A stretch of DNA of 37,966 nucleotides, taken from assembly GCF_031180965.1 (NCBI RefSeq), contig NZ_JAPSLH010000035.1, positions 1 to 37,966 on the forward strand, given 5' to 3'. Shown in pieces: positions 27,617-37,966 of the stretch (the stretch's first letter is position 1; each line of letters begins with the position of its first letter). The position numbers were made by a program, and so were the translations under genes. The stretch is from Chelativorans sp. Lineage in GTDB: Bacteria > Pseudomonadota > Alphaproteobacteria > Rhizobiales > Rhizobiaceae. Below the pieces are notes generated by a model. It did not search any database and was not told where the DNA came from. It saw only the letters and a program-made list of their open reading frames with translations.

Positions 27617-28005
27617 CGTGCGGGAGCGCCCGCCTCTTCCAGACCTAGAATTGTTTCAGCCGTCGCCCGGTTCAATGCCATCGGGATATCGTAGACGATC
27701 GCCAGCCGCATGAGGGCTTTCACGTCCACATCATGCGGCATGGGCGTGAGCGGGTCGACGAAAAAGATCAGGAGATCGATGGCGCGCTCGGCGATCAGCG
27801 CTCCGATCTGCTGGTCGCCGCCGAGGGGCCCGCTCTTCAGCCTCCTGATTGCAAGTCCCGGGCATGCGTCGGCAATCCGGGCTCCGGTGGTTCCCGTCGC
27901 AACCAGGTCGCAGCCGGCAAGCCAGGCCTGGTGGTCGCGTGCGAAGGCCACCATGTCGTCTTTCTTCTGGTCATGCGCGATCAGCGCAACATTTCGGCGT
28001 GCCAA
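27613..28005 (-). CDS. mgsA: Methylglyoxal synthase
   Basis: 130 residues, shorter than the E. coli protein (152). It turns dihydroxyacetone phosphate into methylglyoxal and phosphate, relieving sugar-phosphate stress. Key parts are [13 protein letters not shown] (His11, Asp12), [20 protein letters not shown] with Asp64 (equivalent to catalytic Asp71 of E. coli, from memory), and [18 protein letters not shown] with His91 and Asp94. It is translationally coupled to glk (ATGA overlap), so glucose phosphorylation and the bypass that limits sugar-phosphate build-up are made together. It is the first gene of the mgsA-glk-ABC-dapB-gpmA series. Confidence 0.95.
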   Translation of the reverse strand: MARRNVALIAHDQKKDDMVAFARDHQAWLAGCDLVATGTTGARIADACPGLAIRRLKSGPLGGDQQIGALIAERAIDLLIFFVDPLTPMPHDVDVKALMRLAIVYDIPMALNRATAETILGLEEAGAPAR

Positions 28006-28061
28006 GACGTCTTCCGGGCTTTGCGGAAATCCTAAATCGGTTCAAGCTCTATAAGCGAGCC

Positions 28062-28083
28062 AAGCGGCCGTGAAAAGCCGCTT
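28062..28083 (-). other. Hairpin between mepA and mgsA
   Basis: AAGCGGC at 28062-28068 and GCCGCTT at 28077-28083 form a seven-base-pair stem with an eight-base loop, in the 85-base gap between the mepA stop and mgsA start. There is no T run on the minus strand, so it may be an RNA processing or weak pausing site and not a terminator. Confidence 0.4.
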
Positions 28084-28090
28084 GCCCGGC

Positions 28091-29125
28091 TTACCGATAG
28101 GGCCGCGGCGAGGGCAGCGGGATCTCAGCCGGCTGGAGCGATAGCAGCAGCGATGCCGGGTCCGCATCCTGGTCCAGGGAAGGGGCTGCCGCGGCTTGTA
28201 CCGGCGCTGTGCCAGATCCGGTAAGCGTCACCGCCGCTTCGGAAACTGGGGCGGGCGCGTTCAGCACCACGCGGCAGGCTGCCGGCAGCGCCGAAAGCGG
28301 CATGATGTCCCGCGCCTTGGGCTTTTCCGGCCCGGTAGCGGGCCGCCACGGCTCTTCGGTGAACCACCAGGCGAGCGACTTGTCGCAGCCTTCGCTCCTG
28401 GGCGCCGGCTCCTGGCCCTTGCAGCCGGGCGAGCCCTTGGGACAGCTGATGCGGATATGGAAGTGGTAGTCATGGCCCCAGAAGGGCCGGACCTTCCTCA
28501 GCCAGCTGCGGTCGCCGCGCACCGTCTCGCAGAGCTTCTTCTTGATGCCCGGATGCACGAGCACCCGCTCCACCTGCGGATAGCTGGCAGCCCGCCGCAG
28601 AACGGCCTCATGCGCCGGCGTCCAGCGCCGCTCGTCTACGTAGAGGGAGCCCTCCTTGATCATGGAGACGGCGCTGACCTTCTCGCGCTCCTCCGCGCTC
28701 AGGCGCCGGTCGGGCATGGGCGTGAACCAGATGTCGGCGTCGAGCCCGATCTGGTGCGAGGCATGGCCGGAAAGCATCGGCCCTCCGCGCGGCTGCGAGA
28801 TGTCGCCGACCAGAAGGCCGGGCCAGCCATCGGCGGCCGCCTCCCGCGAAAAGCGCTCGAGCAGCCGGATCATGTCCGGATGGCCCCAGCGCCGGTTGCG
28901 CGACAGGCGCATTGCCTGCCAGTGGGGGCCGTCCGTGGCGATCGCCATTCCGCCGCCGAAGCAGCCTTTCGAATAGAAGCCGTAGGAGGCTGGCTCCGTC
29001 GCGGCCGGCAGCCTCTGCGCTCCGAAAAGGTCTTTCGCCAAAGGCTCGGCCGCGGCAGGCGCCGCACAGGCAAAAGCGAAGAACAGACCGGCGCTCGCCA
29101 GCCGCTTGAAGGAAAATCGCCGCAT
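28091..29125 (-). CDS. mepA: Penicillin-insensitive murein endopeptidase
   Basis: 344 residues from minus-strand ATG 29125, with AGGAGGG five bases before it. A signal peptide (about 1-26, ending PAAAEP) targets it to the periplasm. It is an LAS-type zinc peptidase (M74) that cuts D-alanyl-meso-DAP crosslinks in murein. The zinc site is SGHASHQIGLDADIWF, with His124 and Asp131, and GHDYHFHIRI. KGCFGGG, the WGHPDM segment and conserved Cys residues are typical. The last ~70 residues are a Pro/Ala-rich tail not needed for the fold. It lies 35 bases after the upstream SDR gene, likely in the same transcript as fzlA-queG. Confidence 0.94.
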   Translation of the reverse strand: MRRFSFKRLASAGLFFAFACAAPAAAEPLAKDLFGAQRLPAATEPASYGFYSKGCFGGGMAIATDGPHWQAMRLSRNRRWGHPDMIRLLERFSREAAADGWPGLLVGDISQPRGGPMLSGHASHQIGLDADIWFTPMPDRRLSAEEREKVSAVSMIKEGSLYVDERRWTPAHEAVLRRAASYPQVERVLVHPGIKKKLCETVRGDRSWLRKVRPFWGHDYHFHIRISCPKGSPGCKGQEPAPRSEGCDKSLAWWFTEEPWRPATGPEKPKARDIMPLSALPAACRVVLNAPAPVSEAAVTLTGSGTAPVQAAAAPSLDQDADPASLLLSLQPAEIPLPSPRPYR

Positions 29126-29160
29126 CAATCCCTCCTGGTTAAGGCCAGGGTCGGTGCGAA

Positions 29161-30057
29161 TCATAGCATATTTGCGGCAGCTTGGCCCTTCCAGGTGCCT
29201 GCTGCCCACATGGCGGTCAGTGCCTGGCGGTAGTTCGGGTAGCGCAGGCGGTAACCGGTGGCCTTGAGCTTCGCGTTCGAGACGCGCTTGCACTCGCCAT
29301 AGAACGAGCGAGCCATGGGCATCATCTGCGCCTCGTCGAAAGGAATTTCGGGCGGCGGCTCCACGCCCATCAGCCCAGCCGCGTAGGCCACCACGTCCTG
29401 CGGCGGGGAGGGCTCGTCGTCCGAGACGTTGAAGATGCCGCCCAGCTTTCCGCGCATGAGATGGACGGTCGCTCCGGCGACGTCGTCCACATGGATGCGG
29501 TTGAACACCTGTCCCGGCTTGACGATCCGCTTGGCCTTCCCTTCGGCCAGGTTTACGAAGGCATTGCGGCCCGGCCCATAGATGCCGGAAAGCCGCAGCA
29601 GCGCAACGGGAACACCGGCCTCCCGGCCAAAGTTCAGCCAATCTTTCTCGGCGTTGAGCCGCCAGCGGGAACGTGAGGAGACGGGGCGGCATTCGCTCTC
29701 CTCGTCCACCCACGCGCAACCATGGTCGCCATAGACACCCACCGTGGAAAGGTAGCCGACCCACTGCATTGCGGGCATGGCACTTCCGCCGAGCCCGCGC
29801 AGAGCCGGCAGCACGAGATCCCCGTCCTCTCCGGGTGCGATGGAGATGACCAGGTGTGTCGATCCGCTCAGCGCCGCAGCCATTTCAGGAGAAAGGCCTT
29901 TGCCGGCATAGATGAAAGGAGCAATGCCCTGCGCTTGCAGCCCTTCAGCTTTCTCTTCGCTCCGGGTGGTGCCGGCGATGAAATCCGCTACCGGCGCCAA
30001 CGCGCGAGCAATGGCTTGGCCAGAATAGCCGGCGCCAAAAATGAAGACCCGCGTCAT
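29161..30057 (-). CDS. NAD(P)-dependent epimerase/reductase-like SDR (YeeZ type)
   Basis: 298 residues from minus-strand ATG 30057; its A is also the last base of the queG stop (TGATG). It is an atypical or extended SDR with a Rossmann motif FIFGAGYSGQAIA (residues 4-16), YLSTVGVYGDHGCAWVDE (about 115-132) and a nucleotide-sugar-epimerase-like LLRLSGIYGPGRN. The catalytic Tyr of YxxxK appears as SRWRLNAEKDW, i.e. Arg/Leu in place of Tyr, as is common in the YeeZ subgroup. Substrate and activity are unknown. Context is queG upstream and mepA downstream. Confidence 0.82.
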   Translation of the reverse strand: MTRVFIFGAGYSGQAIARALAPVADFIAGTTRSEEKAEGLQAQGIAPFIYAGKGLSPEMAAALSGSTHLVISIAPGEDGDLVLPALRGLGGSAMPAMQWVGYLSTVGVYGDHGCAWVDEESECRPVSSRSRWRLNAEKDWLNFGREAGVPVALLRLSGIYGPGRNAFVNLAEGKAKRIVKPGQVFNRIHVDDVAGATVHLMRGKLGGIFNVSDDEPSPPQDVVAYAAGLMGVEPPPEIPFDEAQMMPMARSFYGECKRVSNAKLKATGYRLRYPNYRQALTAMWAAGTWKGQAAANML

Positions 30058-31214
30058 CAGGCCGGCTCGCCGACCGAAGCGAGAGCCTGATCCCATTCGG
30101 CCCTGACGTCCGGATCGCTCTCGCCGGGTTGCAAACGCGCCGCCAGCACCGCGAAAGCACGCGGCTTCATCAATCGCGACAGCGCCCAGACCGCCGCGCC
30201 ACGCACCAGGGGCGAGGCGTCACCCGCAAGGCGCTCGGATTCGCCGACAAGCCTTTCGTCGCCCGAATTGCCCGCCGCGATCAGCACATTTCGGATAAAG
30301 CGGCCGCGGCCGACGCGCTTGATCGGCGATCCGGAAAACAGGGCGCGGAAGGCCGGATCGTCAAGCTCGAGGAGATCGACCAAGGCTGGAGCCTTCAGGT
30401 CCTCCCGCGCCCTGAGCTTGGCCTCGGATGCCTCCCGGGCAAACTTGTTCCACGGGCAGACCGCCAGGCAGTCGTCGCAGCCATAGATGCGGTTGCCCAT
30501 CCTTTGCCGGAATTCGTGCGGGATCGGCCCCTTGTGCTCGATCGTGAGGTAGGAGATGCAGCGCCGTGCATCGAGCTGATAGGGTGCCGGAAAAGCATCC
30601 GTCGGACATACGTCCAGGCAGGCGCGGCAGGAGCCGCAATGATCGGCCTCGGGAGCGTCCGGCGCGATTTCGGCCGTCGTGAAGATCGAGCCGAGGAAGA
30701 GCCAGGCGCCGAACTCACGGCTGACGAGATTCGTATGCTTTCCCTGCCAGCCGAGCCCCGCCGCGGCAGCGAGCGGCTTTTCCATCACCGGCGCCGTGTC
30801 GACGAAGACCTTCACCTCCGCGCCGAACCGCGCCGCAAGCTTTCCGGCGACCAGCTTGAGCTTTCCCTTGATCAGGTCGTGATAGTCGCGGTTGCGCGCA
30901 TAGACGGAAATGGCCGCCTTGTCCTTTTGCCTAAGGATCGAAAGCGGGTCCCCCTCCGGCCCGTAATTCATGCCCAGCATGATGACGGAACGCACTTCCG
31001 GCCAGAGCGCGCGCGGGTGGGCGCGGCGCATGGCCGTCTCCTCCATCCACCGCATGGTGCCGTGCCGGCCCTCGTTCAGGAATTGCGCAAGGCGCGCCGG
31101 GGCCGCGGGTGCGGCATCCGGCGTGGTGAAGGCCACCGCGTCGAAACCGGCCGCGCGCGCTTCCTGCTCGATGAAGGCGCGCAGCCGCTGCGGCTCGGCC
31201 GGCGCGGGGCGCAT
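30057..31214 (-). CDS. queG: Epoxyqueuosine reductase
   Basis: 385 residues from minus-strand ATG 31214, overlapping the fzlA stop by one base (TGATG). QueG is a cobalamin and iron-sulfur enzyme that reduces epoxyqueuosine to queuosine in the wobble position of tRNAs for Tyr, His, Asn and Asp. The catalytic Asp139 lies in [10 protein letters not shown]. Two [4Fe-4S] sites are given by [12 protein letters not shown] (Cys193/196/199/203) and Cys219 with [12 protein letters not shown] (Cys246/249/253). A C-terminal HEAT-like helical part ends the protein. The earlier open frame (to 31343) overlaps fzlA and is not family-like. Confidence 0.95.
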   Translation of the reverse strand: MRPAPAEPQRLRAFIEQEARAAGFDAVAFTTPDAAPAAPARLAQFLNEGRHGTMRWMEETAMRRAHPRALWPEVRSVIMLGMNYGPEGDPLSILRQKDKAAISVYARNRDYHDLIKGKLKLVAGKLAARFGAEVKVFVDTAPVMEKPLAAAAGLGWQGKHTNLVSREFGAWLFLGSIFTTAEIAPDAPEADHCGSCRACLDVCPTDAFPAPYQLDARRCISYLTIEHKGPIPHEFRQRMGNRIYGCDDCLAVCPWNKFAREASEAKLRAREDLKAPALVDLLELDDPAFRALFSGSPIKRVGRGRFIRNVLIAAGNSGDERLVGESERLAGDASPLVRGAAVWALSRLMKPRAFAVLAARLQPGESDPDVRAEWDQALASVGEPA

Positions 31215-31903
31215 CAGAAGTCCAGGTCCGCGTAATGGGAGGCGGGCGAAAGCCCCCGCACGCGGTCGTTCAGGATGGAGCGGAAGGATGGGCGCGACTT
31301 CATGCGACTGTACCAGTCGCGCGCCGCCTCGAACTCGCGCCACTCGATCTCGCCCAGATAGTCGAGGATCGAGAGCGAGGCCGCCGCCGCCACATCGGCA
31401 TAGGAAAGGCGCGGGCCCGCCAGCCAGTCGCGTGTGGCGGCGAGCCAGTTGGTGTATTTGAGATGCTGGCGCACATTGGCGCGCGCCGCCCGAATCGCGG
31501 CCGAATTGGGAGAGCCGCCGGCCTCGCCCTCCATGAAGGGTTTCAGCGCCCGCTCGCGCACCAGATGCTTGGTCACGTCATTGTCGGTCTTGACGAGATA
31601 CCAGTCGACCAGCCGCCGGATCTCGGCCCGGGCGATGGAATCCTCCGCCATCAGCCGCCGCTCGCGCTGGAACACGCCGCGTGTCTCGTCCAGATATTCG
31701 GCGATCACCGTCGCGCCGACAATGGCGTGATCGCCCTCCGCCAGAAGGACGGGGATGGTGCCGGCCGGGTTGAGCGACAAAAACTCCTTGCGCCGCGTCC
31801 AGGGCCGCTCCTCGATCAGCGCAAGGTCCTCGCCATATTCGCCGAAGGCGAGGCGGATGAAGCGGCAGGAAGCGTAAAGCGGATGGTGAAACAGCGTCAG
31901 CAT
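31214..31903 (-). CDS. fzlA: Glutathione S-transferase-fold protein, probable FzlA
   Basis: 229 residues from minus-strand ATG 31903. A GST N-terminal thioredoxin fold ([20 protein letters not shown], then [10 protein letters not shown] and the [12 protein letters not shown] segment) precedes an all-helical C-terminal domain. It ends SHYADLDF. This pattern matches what I recall of FzlA, the FtsZ-curving division protein of Caulobacter and rhizobia, which has lost GST activity, is about 230 residues, and depends on residues near the C-terminal Asp. The assignment to FzlA and not a generic GST is inference. It is divergent from uppP and upstream of queG, SDR and mepA. Confidence 0.68.
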   Translation of the reverse strand: MLTLFHHPLYASCRFIRLAFGEYGEDLALIEERPWTRRKEFLSLNPAGTIPVLLAEGDHAIVGATVIAEYLDETRGVFQRERRLMAEDSIARAEIRRLVDWYLVKTDNDVTKHLVRERALKPFMEGEAGGSPNSAAIRAARANVRQHLKYTNWLAATRDWLAGPRLSYADVAAAASLSILDYLGEIEWREFEAARDWYSRMKSRPSFRSILNDRVRGLSPASHYADLDF

Positions 31904-31942
31904 TGTCGGCACTCTAGCCTTTTCGCGGCCGTGACGGTAATC

Positions 31943-31976
31943 CTCGGCAGCCCCGATTCTGGGGATCTCCGCCGAG
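31943..31976. repeat. Nested palindrome in the fzlA-uppP divergent region
   Basis: CTCGGC at 31943-31948 pairs with GCCGAG at 31971-31976, and CCCC at 31951-31954 with GGGG at 31961-31964 inside it. It lies in the 125-base region between the divergent starts and could be a regulator site or RNA structure. No clear -35/-10 was found for either gene. Confidence 0.4.
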
Positions 31977-32028
31977 CTATAGGGGGAGATATCAGGCCTG
32001 ACAAGCAAGCCCTGCCCGAGGAGAGACC

Positions 32029-32835
32029 GTGCCCGAACAGACCATTGCGGAAGCGCTCCTGCTCGGCGTTCTGGAGGGGCTCACCGAGTTCATCCCCGTC
32101 TCCTCGACGGGCCATATTCTCCTCGCCGGCCATTTCCTCGGCTTTGAATCCGCCGGCAATGCGTTCGAGATCCTCATCCAGCTCGGCGCCATCCTGGCGA
32201 TCCTCAGCGTCTATTCCGCGCGGCTCTGGCGCATGCTTGTCGACCTGCCGCGCGATCCTTGCACAAGGCGCTTCGTCTTCGGCATCCTCATCGCCTTCCT
32301 GCCGGCGGCCCTCATCGGGGTGCTGGCCCACGGGTTCATCAAGACCGTGCTTTTCGAGACGCCCGCCCTCATCTGCACCATGCTGATCCTCGGCGGCATC
32401 GTGCTCATCTGGGTCGACCGCTGGGCCAAGACCCCGCGCTACGACGACATCACCCGCTTTCCGCTTTCCGTTTATCTCAAGATAGGCCTCTTCCAGTGCC
32501 TTTCCATGATCCCCGGCACCTCGCGCTCTGGCGCCACCATAGTGGGCGGATTGCTCATGGGGGTGGAAAAGCGCGCCGCGGCAGAGTTCTCCTTCTTCCT
32601 TGCCATGCCCACCATGGCCGGCGCCTTCGCCTATGACCTTTACAAGAACCACCACCTGCTCACGGCGGCCGATGCGAAGATCATCGTCGTCGGCTTCATC
32701 GCCGCCTTCATCGCCGCCATCCTCGTGGTGCGATCGCTTCTCGATTTCGTCTCCCGGCGCGGCTATGCCCTCTTCGGCTGGTGGCGCATCCTGGTCGGCG
32801 GCGTCGGGCTTTTGGCGCTAATCCTCTTCGGCTGA
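32029..32835 (+). CDS. uppP: Undecaprenyl-diphosphatase
   Basis: 268 residues of the BacA/UppP family, an integral membrane protein that dephosphorylates undecaprenyl pyrophosphate to recycle the lipid carrier of peptidoglycan and polysaccharide synthesis. The two signature motifs are present: [15 protein letters not shown] (Glu16, Glu20, His29) and [11 protein letters not shown] (Arg166). About eight hydrophobic segments are evident. The start is GTG 32029 with GAGGAGAG before it. The stop is three bases from the stop of the convergent TauE/SafE gene. Confidence 0.95.
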   Translation: MPEQTIAEALLLGVLEGLTEFIPVSSTGHILLAGHFLGFESAGNAFEILIQLGAILAILSVYSARLWRMLVDLPRDPCTRRFVFGILIAFLPAALIGVLAHGFIKTVLFETPALICTMLILGGIVLIWVDRWAKTPRYDDITRFPLSVYLKIGLFQCLSMIPGTSRSGATIVGGLLMGVEKRAAAEFSFFLAMPTMAGAFAYDLYKNHHLLTAADAKIIVVGFIAAFIAAILVVRSLLDFVSRRGYALFGWWRILVGGVGLLALILFG

Positions 32836-32838
32836 GGG

Positions 32839-33609
32839 TCAGAGCAGCCCCGCCGCGCCCTGGCGGACAAGGTCGAGCGCAAGCAGCGTCAGCCCGATGC
32901 GGAACCAGCGCCGGAAGCTCTCCTCGGGAAGCTTTTCGAGGAGCCGCGTGCCATAGACCGTGCCGAGATAGCCCGAAGCGACCATCGCCAGGATAAAGGG
33001 CAGCCACTGCGCGAAGGCGAAGCCGGCAAAAGCGAAGACGATGATCTTCAAGAAATGCTGCACGGTCATGCCCGCCGCATGGGTGGCGATCAGCGCCCGC
33101 CTGTCGTCGGGGATCAGCCGCGCGAAGAAGGCCGAGAGCAGCGGCCCTGTCGCGCCGACGAACATTCCGAGCAGCGCCAGCACCGCGCTGCCGATCGCAA
33201 GCCCGGTGCGGCTGAGCTCGGCCATCCCGGGGATCTTCGCCCAGGTGACGGCGATCACGAACAGCCCGAGCGCAAGCTTCAGCACCGCGTCGGGAAGCTG
33301 CACGACAAAGAAGGCGCCGGCAACGGCGCCGAGCAGGCTGCCGGCGATGAAGGGCAGGGCAATGGTGTGCACGATATGCGCGCGTTGCCGCCAGGCGCGC
33401 CCCGTATTCGAGCCGAGCTGGATCGCACCATGCACGGGGATGAGGGCGGCGACGGGGATGAAGAGGCCAAGCAGCGCCAGCATGGCCACGCCGCCGCCGA
33501 CGCCGAAGGCGGCGGTCAGCGCCGAGGTGAAGAAGCTGGCCACGACGAGGAGGGCGCCCGACAAAGGCCCTATCCCTTCCGGGAGAAAGGCCGCGAGCGC
33601 CTCCAACAC
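32839..33609 (-). CDS. TauE/SafE-family membrane permease
   Basis: 256 residues, almost wholly hydrophobic, with about seven or eight membrane segments and the TauE/SafE pattern: FFTSALTAAFGVGGGVAMLALLG at the first repeat and LGMFVGATGPLLSAFFA at the second. The family transports organosulfur or other small anions across the inner membrane; substrate unknown. The GTG at 33609, nine bases after the stop of the NDUFA9-family gene, is preferred; an upstream GTG at 33663 would overlap that gene. It is likely co-transcribed with it. Confidence 0.85.
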   Translation of the reverse strand: MLEALAAFLPEGIGPLSGALLVVASFFTSALTAAFGVGGGVAMLALLGLFIPVAALIPVHGAIQLGSNTGRAWRQRAHIVHTIALPFIAGSLLGAVAGAFFVVQLPDAVLKLALGLFVIAVTWAKIPGMAELSRTGLAIGSAVLALLGMFVGATGPLLSAFFARLIPDDRRALIATHAAGMTVQHFLKIIVFAFAGFAFAQWLPFILAMVASGYLGTVYGTRLLEKLPEESFRRWFRIGLTLLALDLVRQGAAGLL

Positions 33610-33617
33610 GAGAGACC

Positions 33618-34589
33618 TTACATCTGCGGCTGGGTGAACTGACCCGCCGGCCGATAGGTCCACAGATAGGTGGGCAGGACGGTGTGCAGCGCGTGCCGGG
33701 CGATGCCGAGCCCCTCAAGCGTATGTCCGCGCCGCTTGGCCTCCTCGGAGACCACATTGTCCACTTCCAGCATGCGCACCTGGTCGAGCGTGAGAAGCGG
33801 ATTGGGCAGAAGGCCGAGGATGCGGGCCTGGAGCCGCGCGATCGGCCAGGGGATGGGGATGAAGGCGCGCTTGCGCTGTATCACTTCCAGCATCTCCTCC
33901 ATGCAATCACGGAAGGTCAGCACCTGCGGCCCGCCGAGTTCATAGGTCGCGCCGGGCTCCAGAAGCCCGTCCACCGAGCGGGCGTAGACTTCCGCCACGT
34001 CTCCCACATAGACCATCTGGAATTTCGTGTGCCCGCCGCCGATGAGCGGCAGGAAGGGCGAGAACCGCGCCATATTGGCGAAGCGGTTGAAGAACTTGTC
34101 CTCCGGCCCGAAGATGATCGAGGGGCGGATGATCACGGCGCCCTTCACCGTCTCGAGAGCCGCCTGCTCGCCTTCTGCCTTGGTGCGGGCATAGGCGCTT
34201 GGCGAGTTCAGGTCGGCGCCGATGGCGGAGGCCTGGGTGAGGCCGGCGCCGGCGGCGCGCGCCGCTTCCGCCACCGCGCGGGCGCCAAGGCTCTGCACGT
34301 CCTCAAAGCGCTGCTTGCCGGATTCGTGCAGGATGCCGACGAGGTTCACCACATGATCCGCGCCTTCCACGGCCCGGTCGACCGACCAGCGGTAGCGCAG
34401 ATTGGCCTGGATCGCCTGCACCTGCCCGACATTCCCCAGCGTGCGGATATGGATGGCCTTGTGCGGATTGCGGCAGGCGACGCGCACCCGGTATCCCCGC
34501 CGCGCCAGCGCCAGCACCAAGTGCCGGCCCACGAAGCCGGCGCCGCCGAACACGGTGACAAGCTTGGGTTTCTCGCTGATCATGACCAT
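33618..34589 (-). CDS. NDUFA9-family NAD(P)-binding protein, complex I-associated
   Basis: 323 residues of the atypical SDR group that includes the mitochondrial complex I subunit NDUFA9. The dinucleotide motif is [26 protein letters not shown], followed by [20 protein letters not shown] and [15 protein letters not shown], which has the YxxxK-like motif, then [20 protein letters not shown]. Alphaproteobacteria keep such a protein, and in mitochondria it holds a tightly bound NADPH needed for complex stability. The role in complex I is established for the eukaryotic subunit and inferred here. No nuo genes are in view. ATG 34589 has an in-frame alternative at 34583. Confidence 0.85.
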   Translation of the reverse strand: MVMISEKPKLVTVFGGAGFVGRHLVLALARRGYRVRVACRNPHKAIHIRTLGNVGQVQAIQANLRYRWSVDRAVEGADHVVNLVGILHESGKQRFEDVQSLGARAVAEAARAAGAGLTQASAIGADLNSPSAYARTKAEGEQAALETVKGAVIIRPSIIFGPEDKFFNRFANMARFSPFLPLIGGGHTKFQMVYVGDVAEVYARSVDGLLEPGATYELGGPQVLTFRDCMEEMLEVIQRKRAFIPIPWPIARLQARILGLLPNPLLTLDQVRMLEVDNVVSEEAKRRGHTLEGLGIARHALHTVLPTYLWTYRPAGQFTQPQM

Positions 34590-34699
34590 GGAACGCCTCG
34601 GGAGGTGTTGCGCCGCGTGCGCTTCTTAATGCCTTTCGCGGCAAAGGCAAAGGGGCGCTTGGCGCCGCAGTCCGTCCCCAGGCCGATCGGCGGCAAAAC

Positions 34700-34728
34700 T
34701 TGGAAAAATGTGTTGGAACGCCTATATT
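34700..34728 (+). promoter_or_regulatory. Sigma-70-type promoter of gyrB
   Basis: TTGGAA at 34700-34705, a 17-base spacer and TATATT at 34723-34728. The A/T-rich -10 stands out in GC-rich DNA. Transcription near 34735 gives a leader of about 67 bases before gyrB. Confidence 0.6.
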
Positions 34729-34789
34729 TTAGCCATATCCGGCTGCTGATTCGCAGATCATTCCGAGTGGCCCCGAGGGGCACCCCTAA

Positions 34790-37276
<2,487 letters not shown>

Positions 37277-37298
37277 CGGGTCCACGCCCCACCCTCTT

Positions 37299-37315
37299 CC
37301 CTCCCCAGGGGAGGG
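37299..37315. repeat. Short perfect palindrome just after gyrB
   Basis: CCCTCCCC (37299-37306), one base, GGGGAGGG (37308-37315), 23 bases after the gyrB stop. A CCCCACCC/GGGGTGGGG pair (37287-37294 and 37328-37336) flanks it. It may help end gyrB transcription but has no T run; it looks like the outer edge of the larger repeat that follows. Confidence 0.55.
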
Positions 37316-37350
37316 TCGTCGCGAGACGGGGTGGGGTGGCGAACCAACAG

Positions 37351-37602
37351 CGCGTCCCACGTTCGCTGGCTTTTCCTCGTGCCACCGGCACGAGAATTCC
37401 GCCGAAGCGGCCACTGACCCCCTTTGTGGGGGGTGATAGCCGCTTTGCTCCAGCGCCTGTGGCAATCTCCAGCGTCGGCGACCTGCGGCAAGGCCGATGC
37501 CGGCGTTATCTCCCCCTTTGGCGGGGGGTGAGCGGCCGGTTCGCCGAAGGCGAATTCATCGTGCCGGTGGCACGATGGAAAGGCCCGCGAACGCCGGGAC
37601 GC
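37351..37602. repeat. Large imperfect inverted repeat (MITE/REP-like) downstream of gyrB
   Basis: About 90 bases at 37351-37440 recur in reverse complement at about 37503-37602. Matching blocks include GCGTCCC (37352-37358) with GGGACGC (37596-37602), the TTTCC..CGTGCCACCGGCACGA block (near 37371-37393) with its complement near 37555-37580, and the GAATTC, CGGCC and CCCCCTTTG blocks. The blocks are themselves palindromic: CGTGCC-ACC-GGCACG is one. About 60 bases separate the arms. The open frames crossing this region are artefacts of the repeat. Confidence 0.75.
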
Positions 37603-37630
37603 TGCGAAGCAGCGGGGACCCGGCCGGAAA

Positions 37631-37685
37631 GCGTTTTCCTGCACTTGCGAGCGGATTTGTCCCCGAGCAAGTGCTTGGAAAACGC
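37631..37685. repeat. Hairpin-forming inverted repeat
   Basis: GCGTTTTCC (37631-37639) and GCACTTGC (37641-37648) pair with GCAAGTGC (37667-37674) and GGAAAACGC (37677-37685). That makes 17 base pairs with a small bulge and an 18-base loop. It lies 29 bases after the larger repeat and is probably part of the same intergenic repeat family or a stable RNA hairpin. The rest of 37686-37930 shows no gene I can support. Confidence 0.7.
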
Positions 37686-37933
37686 CAGAGAGGGGTTCTT
37701 TCGAACCGATCCTTCACCCTCCGCCCGCCCGCCAAGCGGGGTGTGGATCAAATCGGCCCCGCCGCCTGGATGCGCAAAAATAATCTGCAGCAAAAACAAG
37801 CTCCTGCGCGATTTCCGCTTTTTTTCGCCGGAAAATTTATCCCCACCCCCGGCAGCCCTCTTACAATCCCTCCCATCGCTCTTGCGGGAACCGGATGCGC
37901 ACCGGGTGTTCGGGAGAGCGGCGGCAACCTCCC

Positions 37934-37957
37934 CCTCCAGGGATCGGTACCTGGAGG
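37934..37957. other. Hairpin at the right edge of the window
   Basis: CCTCCAGG (37934-37941), loop GATCGGTA, CCTGGAGG (37950-37957). The ~80 bases before it (from about 37886) also look able to fold. This could be part of a structured RNA or a leader continuing beyond the window; I cannot identify it. Confidence 0.4.
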
Positions 37958-37966
37958 CATGCTGAG

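Noticed and set aside
37351-37685. CRISPR array
   Set aside because: The repeats are inverted, of unequal length and not regularly spaced; no cas genes are present.
37837-37845. DnaA-box-like TTATCCCCA near gyrB, possible origin
   Set aside because: Only one site with a mismatch, no cluster of boxes, no dnaA or other origin genes nearby.
37336-37965. 209-residue plus-strand open frame after gyrB
   Set aside because: It runs through the inverted repeats and has no protein-like features.

Overview
The window is a GC-rich chromosomal segment of an alphaproteobacterium, most likely Hyphomicrobiales/Rhizobiales near Mesorhizobium, Chelativorans or Phyllobacterium. The evidence is the gene content: a rhizobial-type PmtA next to dnaKJ, a BTLCP-family transglutaminase-like protein, an FzlA-like division protein, an NDUFA9-type protein, a patatin-unrelated intracellular PHB depolymerase, and a heat-shock promoter of the alphaproteobacterial RpoH type before dnaK. 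The organism call is inference; no 16S gene is present.

Layout. 1-4818: translation genes rpmI (5' end missing), rplT, pheS and pheT, with a two-gene DUF4160/DUF2442 module of clearly lower GC lodged between pheS and pheT. 4837-9255: a Gfo/Idh/MocA oxidoreductase, then dnaK (RpoH-type promoter) and dnaJ, separated by a strong terminator. 9328-12737: a closely packed plus-strand run: pmtA, an FMN reductase, a divergent histidine-phosphatase-fold protein, pyrF, a DUF1330 protein and a GNAT acetyltransferase. 12859-14872: intracellular PHB depolymerase phaZ and a periplasmic BTLCP protein. 14873-15570 has no intact gene but holds a decayed minus-strand GNAT gene. 15571-18179 (minus): comM and gshB. 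18346-21451 (plus): a GGDEF-EAL protein with a degenerate GGDEF motif, then a translationally coupled SDR dehydrogenase/SMP-30 lactonase pair. 21455-22779: a small RlpA-like protein and an SH3-domain exported protein. tRNA-Leu(CAG) with its own promoter follows on the minus strand.

23166-31903 is entirely minus strand. Transcription runs fzlA-queG-SDR-mepA (division, queuosine, sugar-nucleotide-like and murein functions), then mgsA-glk-ABC exporter-dapB-gpmA (glucose entry, methylglyoxal bypass, lower glycolysis and lysine/DAP synthesis). uppP (undecaprenyl phosphate recycling) is divergent from fzlA, so cell-wall functions cluster here. A TauE/SafE permease and an NDUFA9-family protein follow on the minus strand. 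gyrB (plus, with a good sigma-70-like promoter) is the last gene. The 690 bases after gyrB hold no convincing gene but contain a nested set of inverted repeats, including a ~250 bp imperfect palindrome.

Most genes are ordinary chromosomal housekeeping. The parts that deserve a second look are the pheS/pheT-embedded DUF4160-DUF2442 pair, the catalytically altered histidine-phosphatase-like protein, the GADEF/EAL protein, the GNAT pseudogene, the fzlA/uppP/mepA wall cluster and the palindromic repeats after gyrB.
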